Assembly (NCBI RefSeq): GCF_001280085.1
Contig: NZ_LGED01000197.1
Location: forward strand, 33,595-97,594
DNA: 64,000 nucleotides
Source of the DNA: Saccharothrix sp. NRRL B-16348
GTDB lineage: Bacteria > Actinomycetota > Actinomycetes > Mycobacteriales > Pseudonocardiaceae
Direction: 5' to 3'
Part shown: piece after piece, positions 53,738 through 61,763 of the stretch
Layout of the letters: every line of letters begins with the position of its first letter
How positions within the stretch are numbered: position 1 is the first letter of the stretch
Translations under genes and position numbers: made by a program
Notes under the pieces: model-generated
The model's database searches: none
What the model saw: only the letters and a program-made list of their open reading frames with translations
What the model was told of the DNA's origin: nothing

Positions 53738-55036
53738 ATGCCGTCCACGGTGAAGAACGCGACGCTGCTGTTCCTGGGGCGCACCGTCGTCCGGGCGCAA
53801 GCCCTCCTCGGCGATCCCGCCGCCCGGTTGCTCGGGGAGAACCCGACCAGCGACCCCTACCCGGTGTACGAGTCGGTGCGCCGGCAGGGCGTGCTGGTGA
53901 AGACGCGGATGGGGCTCTACCTCACCGCCTCGCACGAGCTGTGCGCACAACTGCTGCGCGACCCCGGTTTCGGCCCGCTGTCCGCGGGCGAGCTGTCGCC
54001 GGTGGACCCGTCGGTCACGATCGACGGGCGGCGGCTGGTCAACCCGGTCGAGGAGTCGTTCCTGGTGCGCAACCCGCCCGACCACACCCGGCTGCGACGG
54101 CTGGTCGCGCCCTGGTTCACGCCGCGCGGGCTGCGCGCGCAGGCGGCGACCGTGGAGCGGGTCGTCGAGGAGTACCTGGACGAGGTGGCGGACCGGCGGA
54201 CGTTCGACCTCGTCGGGGACTTCGCGGCCAGGGTGCCGATCCAGGTGATCGCCGACCTGCTCGGCGTGCCCGGCGCGGACCACGCGACGTTCGCCCGGTG
54301 GGGCAGCGCGCTGGTCAACGCGCTCGACGGCGTGCGCGACCTGCGCGAGCTGCGGGCGTTGCAGACGGCGTTGCGGGAGTTCGAGGTGTTCCTGGACGAC
54401 CTGATCGCGCACCGGCGGCGGCACCCCGGCGGCGACGACGTCGTGTCCGCGTTGGCCGCGCACGACGACCTGACCCGCGAGGACCTGATCGCCACGACGG
54501 AACTGCTGCTGGTGGCCGGTTTCGAGACCACGGTCAACCTGATCGGCAACTCGGTGCTGGAGGTGCTCGGGCATCCCGAGGTGCGCGAGCGGCTGCTCGC
54601 CGACCCCGGCTACGCCGACGCCGTCGTGGAGGAGACGCTGCGCCACGACCCGCCGGTGCAGTACACGGTGCGGGTGCCGTTCAAGGCGACCAAGGTCGCG
54701 GACACGTGGCTGCCCAAGGGAACGCCGATCATGCTGATGCTGGCGGCGGCCAACCGCGACCCGGCGGTGTTCGCCGATCCGCACCGGTTCGACCCCGGCC
54801 GCGCGGACGTGCGCGAGCACCTCGCGTTCTCGTCGGGCATCCACTACTGCCTCGGCGCGGGACTGGCCCGGATGGAGGGCGCGGCGGCGCTGCGCGGCTT
54901 GTTCCGCCGGTTCCCGGACCTGAGGGCGGCGGGCCCGGTGCGCCGCCGTCCGTCGCGCGTCATCAGGGGTGCGGCGAGGCTTCCGGTGACCACTGGCGCG
55001 AAAAAACAACACCCGATCGTGCAAACCATCAGCTGA
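53738..55036 (+). CDS. Cytochrome P450
   Basis: A 432-residue P450, ATG 53738. The haem loop is LAFSSGIHYCLGAGLARME, the K-helix is EETLRHDPPVQYTVR and the I-helix is LLLVAGFETTVNLIGN, all canonical. It has about 30 extra N-terminal residues (NATLLFLGRTVVRAQALLGD) compared with the first P450. The substrate is unknown, and no redox partner lies next to it. It diverges from the kinase pair. Confidence 0.92.
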   Translation: MPSTVKNATLLFLGRTVVRAQALLGDPAARLLGENPTSDPYPVYESVRRQGVLVKTRMGLYLTASHELCAQLLRDPGFGPLSAGELSPVDPSVTIDGRRLVNPVEESFLVRNPPDHTRLRRLVAPWFTPRGLRAQAATVERVVEEYLDEVADRRTFDLVGDFAARVPIQVIADLLGVPGADHATFARWGSALVNALDGVRDLRELRALQTALREFEVFLDDLIAHRRRHPGGDDVVSALAAHDDLTREDLIATTELLLVAGFETTVNLIGNSVLEVLGHPEVRERLLADPGYADAVVEETLRHDPPVQYTVRVPFKATKVADTWLPKGTPIMLMLAAANRDPAVFADPHRFDPGRADVREHLAFSSGIHYCLGAGLARMEGAAALRGLFRRFPDLRAAGPVRRRPSRVIRGAARLPVTTGAKKQHPIVQTIS

Positions 55037-55073
55037 GGCTCAGGAATGTGGTGCATGCTGGTACTCGCGCGTC

Positions 55074-55102
55074 GACCCGCCGCACCGCCGCCGCGGCGGG
55101 TC
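55074..55102 (+). terminator. Hairpin after P450
   Basis: Ten-bp perfect arms (GACCCGCCGC / GCGGCGGGTC) with a 9-bp loop, followed by GTTGCGTCCTTT. Confidence 0.7.
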
Positions 55103-55176
55103 GTTGCGTCCTTTCCGCACTGATGCGGAGTTCTTCAGGCGGGCACTCGGTTGCCGCGATCTTTTGGTGGCGGTGC

Positions 55177-55575
55177 TCAGTTGCGCCGGGCGCCGACTCG
55201 TTCCGTGGCGTCGTGGTCCTGCCGGGCCCGCTCGACCTTCTCCAGGTTCACCGAGGCCCACTCGGCCAGGTGCGCGAACAACGGCGCCAGGCTCCGCCCG
55301 AGTTCGCTGATCTCGTACTCCACGCGCGGCGGCACCTCGGCGTGATAGGTGCGCACGACGAGCCCGTCGCGTTCCAGCTGCCGCAGCCGCTGCGTGAGCA
55401 CCTTGGGCGTGATGGTGGCGATGCGGCGCGAAAGCTCGACGAACCGCTGCCGCCCGAACTCGTTGAGCGCCCACAGGATCGGGGTCGTCCAGCGGCTGAA
55501 CACGATGTCCACCACCGGCGCGATCGGACAGGCCTGCTCCGGGTCGACCGCCGCCCGGCTCGTGCCACTGGTCAC
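55177..55575 (-). CDS. HxlR-family transcriptional regulator
   Basis: A 132-residue HxlR winged-HTH protein. CPIAPVVDIVFSRWTTPILW has the family's N-terminal Cys, and ELSRRIATITPKVLTQRLRQ then LERDGLVVR is the recognition region. GTG 55575 is chosen because GGAGGAGG lies 6 nt upstream; ATG 55593 would leave the ribosome site inside the gene. HxlR proteins often sense oxidants or aldehydes through the Cys. Its target is probably its own promoter or a gene beyond. Confidence 0.88.
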   Translation of the reverse strand: MTSGTSRAAVDPEQACPIAPVVDIVFSRWTTPILWALNEFGRQRFVELSRRIATITPKVLTQRLRQLERDGLVVRTYHAEVPPRVEYEISELGRSLAPLFAHLAEWASVNLEKVERARQDHDATERVGARRN

Positions 55576-55671
55576 GCCAAGCCTCCTCCGCATTACTATC
55601 CTTTAGGTACTCACTATACCCAGGACAGTTCCTCGAGAGTGCCGAGCAGTCGTGTCGCAGCGTCTAGGTGA

Positions 55672-55712
55672 CCGTGCGGCGAGGGGCGTACGCCGCGCCC
55701 CTCACCGCACGG
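55672..55712. terminator. Long hairpin after the peptide transporter gene
   Basis: Seventeen-bp arms with one mismatch (CCGTGCGGCGAGGGGCG / CGCCCCTCACCGCACGG) and a 7-bp loop, 8 bp beyond the stop of the transporter gene ending at 55720. Confidence 0.8.
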
Positions 55713-55719
55713 CGTCAGG

Positions 55720-57195
55720 TCAGTCGACGCCCCGCATCAACCGGTGGATCGACTTCGTCGCGACGACCAGGGCGACACCGAGGCCGATCGCCACCGCGCC
55801 CAGCACGCCGAAGTAGGCGACGGCGTTCTCGTCGCTGTAGAACCGCACCACGATCGCGCCCACACCCGAGCCGGCCGCCGTGGCGAGGAACCACAGGCCC
55901 ATGGTCTGCGAGGCGAACGCGCGCGGCGCGAGCTTCGTCGTCACGGACAGGCCCACCGGCGACAGCAGCAGCTCGCCGCACGTCATGACCAGGTACATCA
56001 GCACCAGCCACAGGAAGCTCACCCGCACCGACGGGTCACCCTGGCTGGCGACCATCATCAGCAGGAACGACAAGCCGACCAGCAGCAGCGCGTAGCCGAA
56101 CTTGCGCGGCGTCGACGGCTGGCGCTTGGCCAGCTTCACCCACAGCAGCGCGAACAGCGGCGCCACCGCGATGATCATCACCGGGTTGATCGACTGGATG
56201 AACGACGGCGGGAACGTCAGGCCCAGGAACGAGTTGTCGACCCTCGTGTCGGCGAACGCGGCGATCACCGTCGCGCTCTGCTCGAACAGCAGCCAGAACA
56301 TCGCCGCCGCGATGAACAGCGGGATGTAGGCGATCACCCGCGACCGCTCCACCGGCGTGGTGCGCCGGCTGCGGATCATCACCGTGAAGTAGCCGATCGG
56401 CAGCAGCACGGACAGCAGGCTGATCAGGTTGATCACGCCCTCGGCGCCGAGCACCCCGAGCACGACCAGCAACGCCACCACGGCCACCGACCCGAGGGTC
56501 ACGGCCACGATCCGGCCGAGCACCCGGCCGCGCTCCTCGACGGGCAGCGGGAACGGCGGCACGGCGGCCGAGTCGCCCAGGCCGCGCCGGCCCAGCCGGT
56601 AGACGACCAGGCCCAACGCCATGCCGACCGCCGCCGCGCCGAAGCCGAGGTGCCAGTCGTAGGTCTCGCCGAGGAAGCCGCACACCAGCGGCGCGAGGAA
56701 GCCGCCGAGGTTGATGCCCATGTAGAAGATCGTGAAGCCGGAGTCGCGGCGCGGGTCCTGCTGGTCGTACAGGCCGCCGACCACCGTGGAGATGTTCGGC
56801 TTGAGCAGGCCGGTGCCCAGCACGATCAGGATCAGACCGGTGTAGACGCCCGTCACGCCGATCGGCAGCGCCAGCGCGATGTGCCCGAACATGATCAGCA
56901 CGCCGCCGTGGAACACGGCGCGCTGCCCGCCGAGCACCCGGTCGGCCAGCCAGCCGCCCGCGACGCCGGACATGTAGACCGACGCGCCGTAGATGGCGAC
57001 CAGCGACAACGCGAAGCTCTTGTCGAGCCCGAGCGCGCCTTCGTCGACGGATCGGTACAGGTAGTAGGCGAGGATCGCCTTCATCCCGTAGTAGGAGAAG
57101 CGCTCCCACAGTTCGGCGAAGAACAGCGTCGACAGTCCTCGGGGGTGACCGAAGAAGCCCCGCTGCGGGGTGGAGACGGCGCTCGTGGCGCTCAC
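55720..57195 (-). CDS. POT/PTR-family peptide transporter
   Basis: A 491-residue proton-coupled di/tripeptide transporter. It shows family marks FFAELWERFSYYGMKAILAY with ERFSYYG (the ExxERFxYYG motif), GGWLADRVLGGQRAVFHGG and FYMGINLGGFLAPLVCG, and about 14 helices. The E-x-x-E-R-F motif couples protons. The start at ATG 57195 has GGAGG upstream. It is monocistronic. Confidence 0.94.
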   Translation of the reverse strand: MSATSAVSTPQRGFFGHPRGLSTLFFAELWERFSYYGMKAILAYYLYRSVDEGALGLDKSFALSLVAIYGASVYMSGVAGGWLADRVLGGQRAVFHGGVLIMFGHIALALPIGVTGVYTGLILIVLGTGLLKPNISTVVGGLYDQQDPRRDSGFTIFYMGINLGGFLAPLVCGFLGETYDWHLGFGAAAVGMALGLVVYRLGRRGLGDSAAVPPFPLPVEERGRVLGRIVAVTLGSVAVVALLVVLGVLGAEGVINLISLLSVLLPIGYFTVMIRSRRTTPVERSRVIAYIPLFIAAAMFWLLFEQSATVIAAFADTRVDNSFLGLTFPPSFIQSINPVMIIAVAPLFALLWVKLAKRQPSTPRKFGYALLLVGLSFLLMMVASQGDPSVRVSFLWLVLMYLVMTCGELLLSPVGLSVTTKLAPRAFASQTMGLWFLATAAGSGVGAIVVRFYSDENAVAYFGVLGAVAIGLGVALVVATKSIHRLMRGVD

Positions 57196-57344
57196 GTGGT
57201 CCTCCTGATGTCAACGTTGTCAACGCAGGCGTACCGGGTCACGTTACGCCGTACGGGTGTACTGGATGAAATCCCGATACCTCCGAGTGGCCTACTCCAC
57301 AGCCTCGGGGTGCGGTCCGGTGCAACGTTTGGTGCACTCGTGAG

Positions 57345-57908
57345 GTGGATCTGATCGAGGCTCACGGACGCGCGATGACGGAGTTCGACTCTCGGGTGCG
57401 CCGGGTGCGCCCGGAGCAGTGGGACTGGGGCACGCCTTGCAAGGAGTGGTCGGTCCACGACCTGGTCAACCACCTGGTCCACGAGCAGCTCTGGGCGCCG
57501 GAACTGCTCGCCGGCTGCACGGTCGAGCAGGTCGGCGACCGGTTCGACGGAGACGTGCTCGGCGACGACCCGCTGCACTCGTGGGTGCTGGCGGCGGCCG
57601 CGGCGCGTGAGGCGTGGATCGCGCCGAAAGCGCTGCTCAAGCCGGTGCACCTGAGCTACGGCAAGGCCACGGCGGTGGAGTACGGCTGGCAGATGACGTC
57701 CGACCTGGCCGTGCACGCCTGGGACCTGGCCCGCGCCATCGGGGTGGACGAGCGGATCGACCCGGACCTCGCCGAGTCGGTGCTGGAGCACATCGAGCCG
57801 AACGCGAAGGCGTGGGCGGCAAGTGGGCTGTTCGACCCTCCGGTGCCGGTGCCGGACGACGCAGACCCGCAGACCCGGCTCATCGCGCTGCTCGGCCGGA
57901 CGCCGTAG
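57345..57908 (+). CDS. TIGR03086-type DinB/mycothiol-linked protein
   Basis: A 187-residue protein of the actinobacterial TIGR03086/MDMPI type, starting at GTG 57345. GTPCKEWSVHDLVNHLVHEQ gives the first metal-binding His, with further residues in MTSDLAVHAWDLARA. Members form a four-helix DinB fold, bind a divalent metal and often use mycothiol. Specific reaction unknown. Confidence 0.88.
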   Translation: MDLIEAHGRAMTEFDSRVRRVRPEQWDWGTPCKEWSVHDLVNHLVHEQLWAPELLAGCTVEQVGDRFDGDVLGDDPLHSWVLAAAAAREAWIAPKALLKPVHLSYGKATAVEYGWQMTSDLAVHAWDLARAIGVDERIDPDLAESVLEHIEPNAKAWAASGLFDPPVPVPDDADPQTRLIALLGRTP

Positions 57909-57954
57909 CGGGTGTGCGCTCGGTAGTGGGTGTGCTGCGTGTAGTGGTGATACA

Positions 57955-57996
57955 CCGTGGGGAGAGCCCATCGGAAGCTCTCCCCACGGTCTGTTT
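57955..57996 (+). terminator. Terminator after TIGR03086 gene
   Basis: Perfect 13-bp arms (CCGTGGGGAGAGC / GCTCTCCCCACGG), a 9-bp loop, then TCTGTTT. The 367-bp gap to the next gene holds this and two other hairpins but no gene. Confidence 0.88.
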
Positions 57997-58039
57997 CCTT
58001 GGCACGGGCGGGGCCCCCGTGACCAAGCCTGTCGCGCAC

Positions 58040-58079
58040 GCCCCGTCCCGCGCAGCTCCCCGACTACGCGGGACGGGGC
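58040..58079. other. Perfect hairpin in gene-free gap
   Basis: Twelve-bp perfect arms (GCCCCGTCCCGC / GCGGGACGGGGC) with a 16-bp loop. It lies between the terminators of the convergent genes and serves neither obviously. Confidence 0.6.
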
Positions 58080-58201
58080 GCACCTCCCCCTCACAACGTG
58101 CGGAGTCCCCCGACGGCTCGACGCACAGGACATTGATAGCCCTCAGGCGTTGTCAGCGGTCGGTGGACGATGCCCTGACAACATTTCCCGGACAACGACA
58201 T

Positions 58202-58232
58202 CGGGCCCCGCCGCGTGGTGCGGCGAGGCCCG
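58202..58232 (-). terminator. Hairpin after DUF4262 gene
   Basis: Thirteen-bp arms with one mismatch (CGGGCCCCGCCGC / GCGGCGAGGCCCG) and a 5-bp loop lie 43 bp beyond the stop on the minus strand. Confidence 0.6.
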
Positions 58233-58275
58233 GTGCGTGTCGGAAGGTCGTGGTCGGAGGCGGAGGGGAAGGCCG

Positions 58276-58791
58276 TCACGGGCCGTTGACGCCCGGTTCC
58301 CAGCTCTCCGGCCTGCCGCTCTCGGTCAGCAGCAGTTGCCAGTCGCCGAAGCCCATCGGCGCGTCGTGGTGCCACGGGAACTTGCCGTCCGCGGTCGGCA
58401 GGATGATCTGCAGCGCGGCGAAGTCGCCCTTGCCGTAGAGCAGGAACGCGCTGCCGAAGAACTCCGGGTAGAAGCCCTTGAAGACCCGCTCGAACGTGAC
58501 CGGCACGCCGCCGAGGAAGTCGTAGTAGAGCCGGCCGGGCACGAACCGCTCGCCACGCCTGGCACGGTCGACGTAGGCGCGGATGAGCACCTGCGCGGCC
58601 TCGGGCGGCAGGCCGAGCACCACGGCCTCGGCGACACCGAACCGGCGCCACGCGCCGACGGAGAACGAGTAGCCGGCGCCTTCGTCGTCCTCGGGCACGG
58701 TGACGACGGCGTGACCGTGCTGCTCGGCCTGCGTCAACAGCCAATTGCGCAGGTTGATGTCCTGGACGGAGGGGGCGGAGGGGTTCGACAC
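58276..58791 (-). CDS. DUF4262 protein
   Basis: A 171-residue cytoplasmic protein. GYSFSVGAWRRFGVAEAVVL then GLPPEAAQVL is the DUF4262 pattern (G-x-x-[FY]-[ST]-V-G then P-E/A-x-V-[VL]-x-G-L). The family's function is unknown. The stop is followed by a hairpin. It occupies the place where ruvC often follows yebC in actinomycetes. Confidence 0.8.
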   Translation of the reverse strand: MSNPSAPSVQDINLRNWLLTQAEQHGHAVVTVPEDDEGAGYSFSVGAWRRFGVAEAVVLGLPPEAAQVLIRAYVDRARRGERFVPGRLYYDFLGGVPVTFERVFKGFYPEFFGSAFLLYGKGDFAALQIILPTADGKFPWHHDAPMGFGDWQLLLTESGRPESWEPGVNGP

Positions 58792-58905
58792 CCGGCCATT
58801 GTGCCCGTTGCCCGCGTCAACCCCGCATAAGCGCGGCCCCGCCGTGCCCCGGACGGACGACGGCCCCGCGCCGGCGCTGCCGACACGGGGCCCTTGAGGT
58901 CGGGC

Positions 58906-59655
58906 TCAGTCGACCTCGGCCATCACCTCGTCGGACACGTCGAAGTTCGCGAACACGTTCTGCACGTCGTCGCAGTCCTCGAGCGCGTCGATCAGCTTGA
59001 AGATCTTCCGCGCGCCCTCGGCCTCCAGCTGCACGGTCACCGAAGGCAGGAAGTTCGCCTCCGCCGACTCGTAGTCGTAGCCGGCGTCCTGGAGGGACTT
59101 GCGCACCGCGACCAGGTCACCGGCCTCGGACACGACCTCGTAGCTCTCGCCGAGGTCGTTGACCTCCTCCGCGCCCGCGTCCAGCACGGCCATCAGCACG
59201 TCGTCCTCGGACAGCTCACCCTTCGGCACGATGACGACACCCTTGCGGGTGAACATGTACGCCACCGAGCCCGGGTCGGCCATCGAGCCGCCGTTGCGGG
59301 TCATCGCGGTGCGGACCTCGGACGCGGCCCGGTTGCGGTTGTCGGTCAGGCACTCGACCAGCACCGCCACGCCGTTGGGGCCGTAGCCCTCGTACATGAT
59401 GGTCTGCCAGTCCGCGCCGCCTGCCTCCTCGCCACCGCCGCGCTTGCGGGCGCGCTCGATGTTGTCCAGCGGCACGGAGTTCTTCCGCGCCTTCTGGATG
59501 GCGTCGTACAGGGTCGGGTTGCCGTCGGGGTCGCTACCGCCGGTGCGGGCCGCCACCTCGATGTTCTTGATCAACCGCGCGAAGAGCTTGCCGCGCTTGG
59601 CGTCGATTGCGGCCTTCTTGTGCTTGGTGGTCGCCCACTTTGAGTGGCCGCTCAT
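58906..59655 (-). CDS. yebC: YebC/PmpR-family protein (TACO1-type)
   Basis: A 249-residue YebC-family protein: [20 protein letters not shown] then [17 protein letters not shown], and [12 protein letters not shown], are highly conserved. Newer work in bacteria points to a role in ribosome rescue at proline stretches rather than in DNA binding. It follows pdxT by 18 bp and is probably co-transcribed with it, which is the usual actinobacterial order. Confidence 0.95.
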   Translation of the reverse strand: MSGHSKWATTKHKKAAIDAKRGKLFARLIKNIEVAARTGGSDPDGNPTLYDAIQKARKNSVPLDNIERARKRGGGEEAGGADWQTIMYEGYGPNGVAVLVECLTDNRNRAASEVRTAMTRNGGSMADPGSVAYMFTRKGVVIVPKGELSEDDVLMAVLDAGAEEVNDLGESYEVVSEAGDLVAVRKSLQDAGYDYESAEANFLPSVTVQLEAEGARKIFKLIDALEDCDDVQNVFANFDVSDEVMAEVD

Positions 59656-59673
59656 CTTTCCTCCGTCGAATAC

Positions 59674-60279
59674 TCAGCCCGCGGCACGGACCATGTCCAC
59701 GAAAAGGCGGTGCACCCGCCCGTCACCGGTCAGTTCCGGGTGGAACGAGGTGGCGAGCACGTGCCCCTGCCGAACCGCGACGATCCTACCGGCGGCCTCT
59801 CCGGCGTCTTCCGTTTCGGGCACCCGGGCGAGTACTTCCACGTCCGATCCCGCCGATTCCACCCACGGGGCGCGGATGAACACCGCGTGCACCTGGCCCA
59901 CGTCGGTGAAGTCGAGTTCGGCCTCGAAGGAATCGACCTGCCTGCCGAACGCGTTGCGCCGCACCACGATGTCGAGCCCGCCGAGCTGGTGCTGGTCGGG
60001 CCGCCCGTCCAGGACGCGGTCGGCCAGCAGGATCATCCCGGCGCACGAACCGTAGGCGGGCATGCCCTCCTTGATCCGGGCGCGCAGGGGCTCGAGCAGG
60101 TCGAACGTGGCGAGCAGCCGGCTGATCGTCGTCGACTCGCCGCCCGGCAGCACCACGCCGTCGACCTCGGCCAACTCCTCGGGCCGGCGGATCGGACGGG
60201 CGAGCACGTCGGCCTCGGCCAACGCGACGAGGTGCTCACGGACGTCGCCCTGCAGGGCGAGGACACCGACGACGGACAC
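59674..60279 (-). CDS. pdxT: Pyridoxal 5'-phosphate synthase glutaminase subunit PdxT
   Basis: A 201-residue class I glutaminase that supplies ammonia to PdxS. GTG 60279 (AGGAGG upstream) begins [17 protein letters not shown]. The Cys nucleophile is in [13 protein letters not shown], and the His/Glu pair is in [11 protein letters not shown]. pdxS usually lies directly upstream in actinomycetes, but here upstream is a 454-bp gap with no pdxS, so the PdxS partner must be elsewhere. Confidence 0.95.
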   Translation of the reverse strand: MSVVGVLALQGDVREHLVALAEADVLARPIRRPEELAEVDGVVLPGGESTTISRLLATFDLLEPLRARIKEGMPAYGSCAGMILLADRVLDGRPDQHQLGGLDIVVRRNAFGRQVDSFEAELDFTDVGQVHAVFIRAPWVESAGSDVEVLARVPETEDAGEAAGRIVAVRQGHVLATSFHPELTGDGRVHRLFVDMVRAAG

Positions 60280-60324
60280 GACTGGATTTCCTCCTAGGTG
60301 AACTGCCACCAGCCTAGGTGACCG

Positions 60325-60357
60325 GGCCGGACGGGTGCTCGTGGCACCCGCCCGGCC
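60325..60357. terminator. Hairpin upstream of pdxT
   Basis: Fourteen-bp arms with one mismatch (GGCCGGACGGGTGC / GCACCCGCCCGGCC) and a 5-bp loop. It probably ends the transcript of the truncated gene at 60734. Confidence 0.55.
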
Positions 60358-60733
60358 GTTCGGTCCTCCCGCGACGCGCCAGTCGCGCACCGCGACCCGC
60401 TCGGCCGCCTGGTGGGCGGTCGAACGACGGGCTCGGGCGGCTCGCCCGCACCGCGGAGGACGGCGCGGCGAGCACGTGAAGCAGGAACGCGATCCGCCCG
60501 ACGGCCCGTTCGACGTGAACGGGAATGGGCGGTCGGTGCATCGGAAAGCCGAATCGCGCCACGCCACTTCGGCGGGCAACCCGGCATTCATCGCGTTCAC
60601 CGGCTTCTCGACATGGCCTGAACACCGGGCGCGCGACGCCTGTTGTAGCAGGTCCGGCAGCCGGACGGCCCGATTGGGGCACTCGACGGCGACCGACTCC
60701 GCGCGCTGGTGTTCACACCGTGACGGCGAAACG
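60358..60733. other. Gene-poor gap next to the accessory region
   Basis: I see no supportable gene here. Open frames exist on both strands, but their composition is that of random high-GC DNA. The stretch separates pdxT from a broken gene and probably marks the edge of the rearranged region. Confidence 0.5.
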
Positions 60734-61012
60734 TTAGTGGTTCACGACCGGCTCCCGGAAATCGCTTGAGGAAGACTTGATGTAACCCTGTTCACAATGT
60801 CCGGAAAGGGCCTGGTCATGGCCCGAATGGGTCTGGTCGGGCTCGGTGTGCCCGGAGAGCGCCCGGTCGAGGTCGTCCCAGATGTCCTCGACGTCTTCGA
60901 GGCCGACGCTGAGGCGGAGGAGGTTGGCGGGGACGCCGGACGCCTCGCGCGCGGTGTCGGGCACCAGGCGGTGCGTCAGCGCGGCGGGGTGCTCGATGAG
61001 CGTATCCACCAC
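60734..61012 (-). pseudogene. 3' remnant of a cystathionine gamma-synthase/lyase-type gene
   Basis: On the minus strand the codons from 61012 read VVDTLIEHPAALTHRL then REASGVPANLLRLSVGLEDV then EDIWDDLDRAL. This is the C-terminal end of the Cys/Met-metabolism PLP enzymes (the usual pattern is SLGGVDTLIEHPAxxTH ... RLSVGIEDxEDL). After it come about 40 residues of unrelated tail containing a repeated SGH motif. Everything upstream, including the PLP lysine and core, is absent, and the upstream codons are unrelated, so this is a truncated fragment of about 50 conserved residues. Confidence 0.8.
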
Positions 61013-61127
61013 GCAGATGTGGGATTCGTCCCACCGCATCCGACGACACGACAGACCCCTCGACACGCGTCGCGACCAGCGCCAGCGACCTCTCCTCGGT
61101 GGGACACCACCCCCGAAGGAGGTCACC

Positions 61128-61763
61128 GTGGGTGACCGGATCGTCCCCAGCCTCGTGTTCGGCACCCACCCCGTCCCGGGGTCTCCCCCGCCGGACCCGC
61201 ACTCCCCGCAACCGGATCCCGACACCGGCGGTATCGCAGGCGACGGTCGTCGCCTGCCGCGGCGGGAACTGGATCTGCGACGGACCGAGGCCCCGGGTCC
61301 CGGTGCCCTGCCGATCCTGCGCACGGCGCATCCGCGTCGCCACGCCATCCGCACGTTCGACGAGAAGGGCCGGATCGGCGACCGGCTCCTGTTCGGCGTG
61401 CTGGGGTGGCATCGCCGTATGCCGGTGTCGATCCGGGTGCACGACAGCGGGGCCCTGGTCGTCCGCCGTGATCCGCGCGGGGAGTCCGCGTTGACCGAGC
61501 GGACCCACGTCGCGGTGCCGGCGCCGATCCTGCGGTGGTGCGGACTCGACAAACGGGAGCAGGTGCTGCTGGTGGCGGTGCCGTCGCTGTCGGCACTCGT
61601 GATCCACGGCCAGGAGACGCTGGACCGCCTGCTGCCCTACCCGGAAGGGCTCGTGGCCGAGGCCCGTCCGGTCGGCGAAGGGCCGCCGGCGGCCCGGACG
61701 CCGGCGGCCGGGGTATCGGGCACTGTCGGAGCCGACGGTGCCTCGGAGGTGGCCGATGGTTGA
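61128..61763 (+). CDS. AbrB/SpoVT-like DNA-binding partner of the recombinase
   Basis: A 211-residue protein starting at GTG 61128 behind AAGGAGG. The first 90 residues are Pro/Asp/Arg-rich and probably disordered. Residues about 100-180 (PVSIRVHDSGALVVRRDPRG then HVAVPAPILRWCGL then REQVLLVAVPSLSALVIH) resemble the swapped-hairpin AbrB/MazE fold, in which a short chain gives a V-x-L-P-x-x-h-R pattern followed by G-h-x-x-x-D-x-V. It overlaps the recombinase gene by 8 nt, so the two are made together; I infer that it guides or limits the recombinase. Confidence 0.6.
   Translation: MGDRIVPSLVFGTHPVPGSPPPDPHSPQPDPDTGGIAGDGRRLPRRELDLRRTEAPGPGALPILRTAHPRRHAIRTFDEKGRIGDRLLFGVLGWHRRMPVSIRVHDSGALVVRRDPRGESALTERTHVAVPAPILRWCGLDKREQVLLVAVPSLSALVIHGQETLDRLLPYPEGLVAEARPVGEGPPAARTPAAGVSGTVGADGASEVADG

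Noticed and set aside
60797..61135. Plus-strand frame of 112 codons
   Set aside because: It is antisense to the recognisable CGS remnant and has no ribosome site.
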